This document shows positions 26,031-34,081 of a stretch of DNA of 64,000 nucleotides, piece by piece. Where the stretch lies: the NCBI RefSeq assembly GCF_030711405.1, contig NZ_JAULSI010000011.1, positions 1-64,000 of the forward strand, in the 5' to 3' direction. The stretch is from Massilia brevitalea. Its GTDB lineage: Bacteria; Pseudomonadota; Gammaproteobacteria; Burkholderiales; Burkholderiaceae_D. Numbering within the stretch: position 1 is the first letter of the stretch; each line of letters opens with the position of its first letter. The position numbers were made by a program, and so were the translations under genes. A model generated the notes under the pieces. The model had not been told where the DNA came from and did not search any database. It saw nothing but the letters and a program-made list of their open reading frames with translations.

Positions 26031-26343
26031 ACATCATACCTATCGAAAGTGTTTGAGCTGGTGGGGAATGCCCAAGTGACGCGTGACTTGCCTAACCTAC
26101 AGCTTGTGAAGAGGTGCGCTGATCGTTGAAATGTTCGTGAAGCGAATCAGGTGGCAAAGGAAAAACTTGGCGGGGGATGGTAACAAGCCTGCAGAGGTGT
26201 AGGTAAACACAGTTCCACTTGGCCAGTCGAGTGTGAGGACTGATGAGTTAACATAGAAAGGAACCGGCGCTCGCCCCAAATTGTTGCGTCGTATAGAAAG
26301 CCATTCTTTTCAAAGTTTCCGCATTCACAAGTGTCCACAATGG
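26031..26343. other. intergenic region, nothing supported
   Basis: About 310 bases between the IS3 remnant and the XRE regulator gene. Short minus-strand frames here have no ribosome binding site and no protein-like features. Confidence 0.4.
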
Positions 26344-26655
26344 TCACACTACTAAACTACGTGCCGATTCCAATAAGGTTTGCCGCTTCGCCTCGGGAGC
26401 AGCTGAGTAAGCAAGAATGATCTCAGCGAGACGATCATCGTTGCAATAGAAGAAAGCCACCGGAACACCGAGAACTTTTGCCAACGCTTCCGCAAATTTC
26501 ATCGGAGGCCCATGAGCTCCGCCTTCATGCCGGCTCATCCGTGCATCTAGGCCCGCTAGGGCACCGAGGCAATCCTGCGGCAGCCCGGCCCGTTCACGCG
26601 CTTGACGAAGACGTCGGCCAATAGTTGAGTTGATGATCTTAGAACGCGCAGGCAT
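26344..26655 (-). CDS. XRE-family transcriptional regulator
   Basis: About 103 residues from ATG 26655; eight extra codons upstream are possible. A Cro/C1-type helix-turn-helix spans about residues 10-65: IGRRLRQARERAGLPQDCLGALAGLDARMSRHEGG, then PMKFAEALAKVLGVPVAFFYC. A short acidic C-terminal helix (DRLAEIILAYSAAPEAKRQTLLES) may dimerise. The recognition-helix words are slightly unusual (DARMSRHE where ERGxISRIE is common). No neighbouring gene is obviously controlled; a divergent target would lie to the right, where I see none. Confidence 0.8.
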   Translation of the reverse strand: MPARSKIINSTIGRRLRQARERAGLPQDCLGALAGLDARMSRHEGGAHGPPMKFAEALAKVLGVPVAFFYCNDDRLAEIILAYSAAPEAKRQTLLESARSLVV

Positions 26656-27493
26656 CCCACGATATTCGTAGAATGCCAAGAAATTTTCTCTACGAAAAAC
26701 GTAGATGTGCTGTTGATATACTTGTTACTCATCAATGGCAGCAGAGCATGCTCAAGTCACTTAACTCCAGATCGAAGGCCACTTCGTGTAGCTTCCACCG
26801 TCCGTTGGGCAGACGTGGTCGAGAACTGTCGCACTTACTCGTCGAGATTCAAAGATCAACAATCCGTGTATCAAAACTTTCTGCAGCCGTAACTTGCCTT
26901 ATGCTCATACCCGTTGGCTGAGATGGGAGTGGCAATAGGAGTTCATCAGCCCCGGTAATGACTGTCCCGACGAGCACTCAGGACAACACCCACCTCCCCT
27001 CTAGCGTCGCTTTCCTGGTTGGCGAAGGTCCGTTCAACGCAAACACTGTGTACACCGTTTGATTCGTCGGTAAAGCGACCGGTAAGGCAACAGGCACCAC
27101 CGGCGGCCTACCCATCGAAAAAGTGCGGAGCTTTAACACAGGGTCATTCAAGCGAGGCTGCTGAGCCCCTATTTTCCCTAGCAATACAGGTAACTCACTA
27201 CTAGCACCTTATCATCTCATCGTTTAAACGTTGAAACACCACCCATGCTAAAAAATCTTGGTCTCCCACTCGCATCGCTTACCTGCACGGAAGCCATTGC
27301 TCAACCAATTCCACCTCTATCCGGCCAAATTGAGCTTGGCCCTAAAGACACAGAGACTTTCATATGTGCAGTCTCAAGCATCAACGAAGACTTCATGGAT
27401 CGTTCGAGAAACCTTTGGAAAACTGCCGCAGGTGGCGGCAAGTTCCAAGCCGCCACTCCGATCATATGACGATTCAAATTTAAATCAGCCAAA
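26656..27493. other. long intergenic region, decayed sequence
   Basis: About 840 bases with only short frames in mixed phases, none with protein-like composition across its length. Several frames around 27245-27551 share partly overlapping, protein-like fragments, suggesting an old broken gene that I cannot name. No RNA gene was recognised. Confidence 0.4.
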
Positions 27494-27841
27494 ATGGCCG
27501 CAGCAGATGTTTTCAACTTCTATAAAAGATACCCCGCTGCAGCATACGTGAAGTCGTCAATGTACGAAAAAGGCGCTCAGCGCACTCAAGAATTCGTTGT
27601 TACTAAATGCGAGGTAGACGCAAGTAGGGCAGCGAACGTTGCACCAAAGAAGTCGCCCACTGAGGCATATAAGCCACTTCGCACAGATCGAGAGAAAATA
27701 CTGAACTGCTTGAAGCTGAACAAGAATCCACTCAACGACGAGCAGCTAGCGTTGTTGGTGTCGAACAAGCCCTTCCCATTGAGGCCTTTGAACGTAGAGA
27801 TCACATCCAAAAGATTGCAGCTCAAAGAAGAATTGAAATGA
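27494..27841 (+). CDS. hypothetical protein, doubtful
   Basis: 115 residues from ATG 27494. Helical and Lys-rich, no family. From about 27665 the next frame also reads like protein (EAFERRDHIQKIAAQRRIEMIRSHRDAQ), so the gene may be frameshifted, with the real C-terminus in the other frame. It converges on the minus-strand gene at 27849 with 7 bases between. Weak support. Confidence 0.3.
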   Translation: MAAADVFNFYKRYPAAAYVKSSMYEKGAQRTQEFVVTKCEVDASRAANVAPKKSPTEAYKPLRTDREKILNCLKLNKNPLNDEQLALLVSNKPFPLRPLNVEITSKRLQLKEELK

Positions 27842-27848
27842 TTAGATC

Positions 27849-28271
27849 TCATCGTGATGCCCAAATCAAATTGACCTCACCAAATTCTAATAAGTGTCCG
27901 TAGACACTGTCCTTTTGCACAGTACCGTCCTGGCATTTAAAGAAAAAAACCCCAGGACTGCTAACGCTTTCGAAAACCTCCACCACAGTGCGCATCAGAT
28001 AATCCTCGCAGTCTTCACGCTTAGATTGGAGGCTGATTTTAACCTTCGAAAAATCTCCTTCACTAAGAAGATCGACCACATTCCCGAAGTTGTCAAGAAT
28101 AAATCTAGCGTAACGGCATTCGTCGTCAATTATGACCAGCGCGTCTACGTGAAACAGTTGCACGTTTAACGATAATTCAACTGCCCGATAGCACTGCATT
28201 CCCGGTCGAGAAAAAATCGCCTGGAGGACGTCGGAGTTCTTACACTTCCATTGTTGGTCTACGTGGAACAT
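27849..28271 (-). CDS. hypothetical protein, orphan
   Basis: 140 residues from ATG 28271. Mixed alpha/beta composition with a well-behaved amino-acid profile (LFHVDALVIIDDECRYARFILDNFGNVVDLL, VEVFESVSSPGVFFFKCQDGTV). No family is recognised. It lies on the minus strand downstream of the recombinase cassette, about 215 bases from the end of the 155-residue gene, and may be cargo of that element. Two AT-rich palindromes lie just upstream. Confidence 0.5.
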   Translation of the reverse strand: MFHVDQQWKCKNSDVLQAIFSRPGMQCYRAVELSLNVQLFHVDALVIIDDECRYARFILDNFGNVVDLLSEGDFSKVKISLQSKREDCEDYLMRTVVEVFESVSSPGVFFFKCQDGTVQKDSVYGHLLEFGEVNLIWASR

Positions 28272-28368
28272 GTTCAAAGAGTAAATAGGATGAGCGAAGC
28301 AGGACCATAGATTCTATGATAAACGTAGAATATACATCAAATTTATTGAATTGGCACGGCTTGCGATA

Positions 28369-28432
28369 GGAATTTAAGAGAAATTCCTGATCACAGTATA
28401 GCGATCATCGACGTAGGAATAATATCATTCCG
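28369..28432. repeat. two short AT-rich palindromes
   Basis: AGGAATTT-AAGAG-AAATTCCT (28369-28389) has perfect 8-bp arms. GGAATAATATCATTCC (28417-28432) is a near-palindrome, and a partial copy of its arm (GGAATGTTCC) follows a few bases on. They sit between the recombinase cassette and the 140-residue gene and could be operators or recombinase-binding sites. Confidence 0.5.
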
Positions 28433-28485
28433 CATGGAATGTTCCAGCTGCATCGGACTTGCGTATATAAGATTTGCCGCAATAA

Positions 28486-28953
28486 TCAAGCGACTGACTT
28501 CAATGAGCGTTTATGAACGAGACTAGAATCCCGGTCAACAGCGTCGAGTGGGCTATCAAGTCTCCGATAATCGATACCCTGCATATGAGCGTTTGCTGCC
28601 CATCTCGCAAACTGTTCCAAAAAAAGCGACTCGGCTTTCTTAAGCCGAGCAATTTCGGCTCGCTGCGTTTCAATAATCAGGAGCGCGTCGTCAAGCTCGA
28701 CAGTTCCAATATTCTTTTTTGCAGAAGGGCCTTGCGCAAGAGATTCGTTCTTCTTGACATAAGCTTCTTGAATTAATTGATGGTTCGCCAGTGCCTGACG
28801 GGTGTAAACAACCTGCGTAGAACACTCGATGGCATTGATCAATGCGTCCCAGGTCAGCCGACCCTCTGACCAACGATCAATAATAAACAGAATGCCAGCA
28901 ATACGCTCTTCTGTCAGATTCGGCGCTCTTTTTTTCTTCTCTTTGTTCTTCAA
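28486..28953 (-). CDS. small coiled-coil protein of recombinase cassette
   Basis: 155 residues. Basic N-terminus (MKNKEKKKRAPNLTEERIAGILFIIDRW), then a helical region ending in a coiled coil (LLIIETQRAEIARLKKAESLFLEQFARW). It follows the third recombinase by 19 bases on the same strand. A small helical accessory gene after tandem tyrosine recombinases is the layout of Tn554 tnpC and of gmtX in gamma-mobile-trio elements. I infer a comparable accessory role, such as orienting or stimulating recombination. Sequence identity with either was not tested. Confidence 0.65.
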   Translation of the reverse strand: MKNKEKKKRAPNLTEERIAGILFIIDRWSEGRLTWDALINAIECSTQVVYTRQALANHQLIQEAYVKKNESLAQGPSAKKNIGTVELDDALLIIETQRAEIARLKKAESLFLEQFARWAANAHMQGIDYRRLDSPLDAVDRDSSLVHKRSLKSVA

Positions 28954-28972
28954 CGTATCGAACCTATCATTT

Positions 28973-31063
28973 CTATGACTTCGTTAAACCAAGCAATGAG
29001 AACCCACTTTCCTGCGCATGTTTCGAATTTTCTATCACCGGGCCAGGCCGGACGCGGTCGCTATCTTCAGCATCAATACTGCGCACATGGTCAATTCTAG
29101 AATAATCTCCCACCCCATTCAACCGAATCGGGGCGCCATGTGGCACATTAGGATTGTCCATGATCGAGATTAGGTCCGACGCACGTTTCAGTTTAACCTT
29201 TTGTCGTTCGAGCCAGCGATCCGCTCCATATACGCCTGATTCACAAGCCGCCTCAGCCCTAGCGATCAGGATTTCGAGCTCTTCGCGTTCGCGCCTGATA
29301 TTATTTTCCCTGACAGAATCACCTTTGATACAAAACTGCTCACTACAGTCTAAACATTCCTCATGTTTCTCGCACGGGCTCGCCGAAAAATCGTGTACGC
29401 AGTAACCGAACGCCGTTGTATGTCCCGCCTCGATCGCTAGTCGTTTGAACTCATTTCTAGCATACAATTTTATCGAGCTGGCCTTCACAGCCGGAAGGGT
29501 CGAGGCCGCATTACCGACTAGCAGAGCCGCTCTGTTTGCGATTTCAGAACTGCTTACATGATTGTAAGCCTCACCTCGTGACGTGCGACCCGACCAAAGA
29601 TCAATGTCAATATCTGACAACTCACCGCTTTCATGAGCAAGATGATTTAGATAGTGTCGAAACGCGTGGGACGACAATCTAAAAGGAATTATCTTTCCGT
29701 CTACGACGTCCGCAAGGCCAAGTTTAGCGAAAATAGATGTCTTGTTCCGGCCATCTAAACGATAATTGAGATCGACTCGATCCATCGGAACGTAAATGCA
29801 CAAATATGGGATGCGGGCGGTATTACTAAACTTCGGAAGAGTAAAAAGGAGATCGCTGCATTTCCAACGTTGGGTGTTGTCCGAATACGGGAAATGCCGT
29901 GGCAAATGCTTGATCACAGCATTTTCCAAGTCGGTGAAGCGATGCAAAAATCTCCGCCCATCCAATTTCGCAACAGGTATATTATTTCCCTTACACCATG
30001 TGTATGGATCAATTGAACCATCCCCCCACAAAATCAGGGAAATTTCGGACCGAGTGATCAACGTCTTGCTTCGCAGATACTCGAGATGTTCAGGGAGGTA
30101 GATTTTAGTGGGCTTCGGTTGCGAAGGTGAGATTTGATCCTCATACCATTTTGCGATCCGCCGGCCAGGATCAGTGATTTTCCTTATGCGTCCGATTGCA
30201 TCTTTAACTAAATCTTGCATTACCGCAGGAATAGCTTTCAATTGCGGTAACGCCCCTTTTGACGGCCACCAGCGCAGAGAATAACCAGGAGAACCATCGC
30301 CTAAAGTCGGCGACTCGCAGTCGACCATTAGAGAAACAACCTCATTGGCTCTGTCTGGGGAGCTCAACATCAACGCACACATCGATGTGTACACGATGTC
30401 CTCTGGATCCGAAGCGACACAATAAGCATTTCCAAGCGCTTCAAGAATATCGCTGCTTGGCAGCTTGCTGTAGCGTCGCTTCTCGAAATCCTTGCCCAGA
30501 CGTCCATGTGGAATCGGCGCTTCCATGGGACTTTGCCACTGGATCGGTGCCATTCCAATCATCTTGTCATCCAGTAGCGACGAAATTTTCTGCAGTACGC
30601 ATCCAATACCGTGTGCGGCTTCTGCAGTGTGTTTTTCGGTTATTGCTTTTGCTGCAATATTGAAAATAATCGAAGTGAGTTTTGTTGGACTATTTTCACC
30701 ACAAGAATTTAGTGCATAATCTAGAACGCGAAGGGCCTGTAAATCTCGAACAAAGCTGACCTTTCGCGTAAGTTCATACTGATACACAATGTATGCCTTG
30801 GCGAAGTCCAAGAATGGCTGGGATATCCACTCGGTCTGAACATTCTTGCTAGGCCGTGGCTGTCCCCACGCACCAAAAACAATTGTAGTGCCACTGCGCT
30901 TTGACTTTTGCGCTACTTGCGCTGTCACGTCCCAAATATTGGAATCAAAATTAAAATCGCTACCAAACACGGTGCTGATCTTTGCTTGCGCGACAAATTG
31001 TGAAAAATTTCGCTCTGCCGCGATACTGCGCTTCGAAGGAAGACTAACGACCGTGCCGCTCAT
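28973..31063 (-). CDS. tyrosine recombinase, third of trio
   Basis: 696 residues from ATG 31063, which overlaps the preceding stop (ATGA). The C-terminal half carries recombinase residues: Arg in SSPDRANEVVSL (near 245), then SSHAFRHYLNHLAHESG (His-x-x-Arg, near 470), WSGRTSRGEAYNHVSS with the candidate nucleophile Tyr. Trp replaces the second His, a known variant. Beyond the catalytic domain is a Cys-rich cluster (CEKHEECLDCSEQFC), probably zinc binding, and a long C-terminal helix. The size and Cys cluster resemble Tn554 TnpB and GmtZ-like proteins. It is expected to act with the other two recombinases at element ends. Confidence 0.8.
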   Translation of the reverse strand: MSGTVVSLPSKRSIAAERNFSQFVAQAKISTVFGSDFNFDSNIWDVTAQVAQKSKRSGTTIVFGAWGQPRPSKNVQTEWISQPFLDFAKAYIVYQYELTRKVSFVRDLQALRVLDYALNSCGENSPTKLTSIIFNIAAKAITEKHTAEAAHGIGCVLQKISSLLDDKMIGMAPIQWQSPMEAPIPHGRLGKDFEKRRYSKLPSSDILEALGNAYCVASDPEDIVYTSMCALMLSSPDRANEVVSLMVDCESPTLGDGSPGYSLRWWPSKGALPQLKAIPAVMQDLVKDAIGRIRKITDPGRRIAKWYEDQISPSQPKPTKIYLPEHLEYLRSKTLITRSEISLILWGDGSIDPYTWCKGNNIPVAKLDGRRFLHRFTDLENAVIKHLPRHFPYSDNTQRWKCSDLLFTLPKFSNTARIPYLCIYVPMDRVDLNYRLDGRNKTSIFAKLGLADVVDGKIIPFRLSSHAFRHYLNHLAHESGELSDIDIDLWSGRTSRGEAYNHVSSSEIANRAALLVGNAASTLPAVKASSIKLYARNEFKRLAIEAGHTTAFGYCVHDFSASPCEKHEECLDCSEQFCIKGDSVRENNIRREREELEILIARAEAACESGVYGADRWLERQKVKLKRASDLISIMDNPNVPHGAPIRLNGVGDYSRIDHVRSIDAEDSDRVRPGPVIENSKHAQESGFSLLGLTKS

Positions 31064-32658
31064 GAGCTGACGTTCCCACCACATTCCAGAATCACTTGTG
31101 CCACAGCTAGGATTGTACGATCATGAAGCATCGTCATGTGCGCGTCTTTCTCGAACTCGGCTGAACGGCTTTTACGACGCTCCCAAAGAAATTCAAATAT
31201 CAGCTCATGTGGAGCGTCTTTCCATGGACGAAATTTCTTACACGTGTAGCAAGCGACGGGCGCTGCATACCCGCAATAGCCCGTCTTATCACATTTTCCC
31301 AATTGCTCACCTGAAGGAATGACCCGAAGATCCCGAATAATTGCTCCTGTGGAAGCGCTATCTTGCGCCGTTAGAAACTCGCCACGGAATGCCTGGGCAA
31401 GAGGCGCTAATTCGAATGCGAGAGTTTTATCGAGCCGGTCCTGCAGACGCGAAGTTGCAGCGATGTAAGGTTTACTGCTCTTGATATCTCGATGCCCAAG
31501 CATTGCTGCCAGCACTGGTGCGGGAACGTTGTCTGCAGCCAAACGTGTGCCATATGTTTTCCTTAATCTCCGCGCATTTAACACAATCTCGCTACCGACG
31601 CGCTCCGACGAAACATCAATCTGATTAAATACTTCTCTTAACACATCGATAACAGAAACAACCGCCATGTGATACGATAAATCGCCTGCATCGTTGCTAA
31701 AATAATAGTTTGAATCCCTACCGATTATCTCCTCCCTTGACGATTCAGACTGGAGCACGAAAGGAACAGCATATCTGTCTGCTGAAAACAATGGCGATTG
31801 GTCGAGCGCCTTCACAAGCCCGGCGAACTTCTCTTTTTGCTTCTGACCATGTGCGTAGAGCAACTCTCCTATTTCGCTAAGCACTGGCCATTCATACATT
31901 TCATCTCGAGGAATTTGACCCTTTTGCTTTATTCTAGGGATCGATAACGAATATGAGATCGTTCCGCCTATATCCTTTTTTGAAATATCTCCAGCTTTCA
32001 ACAATGCGACTTGTCGAGGACGAATACCTAATGAAGTTACTAGCCACGCCATAAGGAACGGCTGTTCTTGAATCTGCTTTTTAGCATACAGCTCAACAAA
32101 ACTTTCGTAAAAGCTCTTGAATTCAATATCAGTGAGCGGTCCCGAAATCGGATCCCACGTAAGCACTGACTCCCCGACAACCCGTGACCTCGGCTTCTTC
32201 TTCCTTAAAAATTGCAGAGCTGATTTTTCAATGCCAGCATAACGATGCTCCACCCATCGCAGAATCATGCTTTTAAATACAAATTTCCTACCTTCGTATA
32301 CGCTTGAGTCACCCCAAAAACGACGCAAAGTGGTTTCGTCAATTACTTCAATTCGCAATGTAAGCGGCTGAGATTTTGAAAATTTTTCTGTGCTCTTAAA
32401 TAACTCAACCAAAGAACGAGGAGCAAGCTCTTGTGATGCATGCATAAGAACTGCCTTCAGCGCAATAATAAGCGAGTCAGAAAATTGATTTTTAAACTGA
32501 AAGAAATCTAAATTTACACGATCAAGGCCGTCTTGAAAGTCCCAAAGGTCAGCTCGCGGATTGAAATGCACACCAGAAATAGTCGTGGCAAAGTCAGGCA
32601 ATTCCGGAACGCCTAGCGGAAGAACAGCGAGGGAATTCTGTATACGCCCGTTCCTCAT
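31060..32658 (-). CDS. tyrosine recombinase, second of trio
   Basis: 532 residues. The catalytic region starts SLGIRPRQVALLKAGD (first Arg). It continues with ARRLRKTYGTRLA, where the usual His of HxxR is replaced, and ends LGHRDIKSSKPYIAAT (His plus nucleophile Tyr). After it lies CDKTGYCGYAAPVACYTCKKF, a four-Cys motif suggesting zinc binding. ATGA overlaps couple it to the genes on both sides. The altered box II residue means it may be catalytically weak or rely on its partners. Confidence 0.82.
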   Translation of the reverse strand: MRNGRIQNSLAVLPLGVPELPDFATTISGVHFNPRADLWDFQDGLDRVNLDFFQFKNQFSDSLIIALKAVLMHASQELAPRSLVELFKSTEKFSKSQPLTLRIEVIDETTLRRFWGDSSVYEGRKFVFKSMILRWVEHRYAGIEKSALQFLRKKKPRSRVVGESVLTWDPISGPLTDIEFKSFYESFVELYAKKQIQEQPFLMAWLVTSLGIRPRQVALLKAGDISKKDIGGTISYSLSIPRIKQKGQIPRDEMYEWPVLSEIGELLYAHGQKQKEKFAGLVKALDQSPLFSADRYAVPFVLQSESSREEIIGRDSNYYFSNDAGDLSYHMAVVSVIDVLREVFNQIDVSSERVGSEIVLNARRLRKTYGTRLAADNVPAPVLAAMLGHRDIKSSKPYIAATSRLQDRLDKTLAFELAPLAQAFRGEFLTAQDSASTGAIIRDLRVIPSGEQLGKCDKTGYCGYAAPVACYTCKKFRPWKDAPHELIFEFLWERRKSRSAEFEKDAHMTMLHDRTILAVAQVILECGGNVSS

Positions 32659-33980
32659 TTCAAATTTCTCTTTCTGAAGCCATGAATTTTCTCTTGAACC
32701 TTGATAGATTCCTGCTGCGCTTTCTTCCTGATCGCCAATGCCGAGTAGTAGTTCGGCATTTTACTTTTATCGGACCAGCCGTTTTGGTTTTTCATTAGGT
32801 CTTCACGCGTTTTGTCATGCATATTAGATTCAAACGCATGCATTGTAAAGATCGAATTCCAGGTGTGGCGTAAAACATGCGCACTTAATGTCAGCGGAAG
32901 CCCGGACACCTTCTTCCTGAGAGCATAGAAAATATCTCGCGCGGCGCTTTGACTCAATGGCGCCCCCTGTCGGCTCGATACAAATAGATATCCGTAGTCT
33001 TTTACTTTGACGTAATTGCGTCTCATTTCAAGATATTCCTCTGTGAACTCAAGCAAAGTGTCACTGATGCGCAGCTCGCGTTCATTGGTCTTCACCAGTG
33101 GCGGATCATTTCTAGGGTCGCCAGGATTGTCCGGACGACGGATGATTTCAGCCGTGCCTGAACCGAAAGTAATATCTCGCAAAGTCAACCCAAGCGCCTC
33201 ACCCTTTCTAAGAGCGACGTCGAGCAGCCAGTAAATATAAAGCCGGTTTCGGTAGCGATTAAAGCCAGGGCGCCACGGGTTCTCTGGGGATTCAGGGTCC
33301 AATACCTCATGCAGTCGCGTTATCACTTCGGCCGCTAGCCCCATGCGTTTCATTTTTGATTTTCGATTTCCGCGATGGATACGCTTGGACTTGATCGCTC
33401 CGAGCGCTGCGTCAACATTTGCCCTCGTAGCCAGCTGAACGGAACTATCCGCTTCAATACGCATAATTTCCCGAGAGGTGAGCCATCGCAGATAGCTTTG
33501 GATGTACCCGAGGCGAATGTTCGAAGTGCCTCGATCAACAGAAAGCACCTGCCGCTCCGGCGCACGCGCGCGGAATGCCTGCAGCAGCTTCGCGCCGTTT
33601 TTAAATTTAAATTTGGGTTTGGCCGGTGCAACGGGCGCGGCAGACGCAACACACAATCTAATTTTGATTTCGGAAAATTGGAGTTTACATAGAGAAGTAA
33701 GCTGCTCGACTTCCGCCATATCGAAGAGTCTGCCACTCTTGTGAATCCGGTGATGAATGTCGATCTTCTTCGAATTTAAAAATAGAATTAAAATCCGAAT
33801 CGCGTACATTGCTTGTTTTATTGTCGAGTGCGCGTCGCCACGCTTTCTCAACTCAAGCATTGCAAAAACGGTTGGGTCGATAAGAGGAATGCCGGTCTCT
33901 GCATCGATAAGCATCGCAAAGCGTTCTCCAGAGACCCACTTAATTGACTTGATCGAAAGCTCAGGAATACTTGTTGACAT
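32655..33980 (-). CDS. tyrosine recombinase, first of trio
   Basis: 441 residues from ATG 33980, with GGAA upstream. An N-terminal SAM-like core-binding region (LELRKRGDAHSTIKQAMYAIRILILFLNSK) precedes the catalytic domain: Arg in LRKGEALGLTLRD, SAHVLRHTWNSIF (HxxR), then GWSDKSKMPNYYSALA with Trp for the second His and the Tyr nucleophile. The cassette's putative promoter lies 27-55 bases upstream, so this is the first gene of the four-gene operon. It is the gene nearest the sbcB junction, as expected for an integrase sitting beside its att site. Confidence 0.85.
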   Translation of the reverse strand: MSTSIPELSIKSIKWVSGERFAMLIDAETGIPLIDPTVFAMLELRKRGDAHSTIKQAMYAIRILILFLNSKKIDIHHRIHKSGRLFDMAEVEQLTSLCKLQFSEIKIRLCVASAAPVAPAKPKFKFKNGAKLLQAFRARAPERQVLSVDRGTSNIRLGYIQSYLRWLTSREIMRIEADSSVQLATRANVDAALGAIKSKRIHRGNRKSKMKRMGLAAEVITRLHEVLDPESPENPWRPGFNRYRNRLYIYWLLDVALRKGEALGLTLRDITFGSGTAEIIRRPDNPGDPRNDPPLVKTNERELRISDTLLEFTEEYLEMRRNYVKVKDYGYLFVSSRQGAPLSQSAARDIFYALRKKVSGLPLTLSAHVLRHTWNSIFTMHAFESNMHDKTREDLMKNQNGWSDKSKMPNYYSALAIRKKAQQESIKVQEKIHGFRKRNLK

Positions 33981-33981
33981 G

Positions 33982-34011
33982 TTCAATTCCGACAGATAAT
34001 CGTGGTATAAT
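33982..34011 (+). promoter_or_regulatory. possible island-borne promoter for sbcB
   Basis: On the plus strand a perfect TATAAT (34006-34011) overlaps the minus-strand -10. A weak -35 TTCAAT (33982-33987) lies 18 bases before it. Transcripts would begin near 34018 and run into sbcB. The same AT-rich core would thus fire both ways. The -35 is poor, so this is a candidate only. Confidence 0.4.
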
Positions 34012-34035
34012 AGTTATCAAAGCAATAAGCGTCAA
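34007..34035 (-). promoter_or_regulatory. sigma70 promoter of recombinase operon
   Basis: On the minus strand TTGACG (34035-34030) and TATTAT (34012-34007) are separated by exactly 17 bases, close to the consensus. The -10 lies 26 bases before the start codon of the first recombinase. Confidence 0.65.
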
Positions 34036-34081
34036 CAACTATTCGGCGCTTCCCCTATGAAAACGACGGAGTTGTTTACAA

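Noticed and set aside
27245..27551. Overlapping frames resembling a broken small protein such as a phasin
   Set aside because: Resemblance was vague and spread over several frames; not enough to name a pseudogene.
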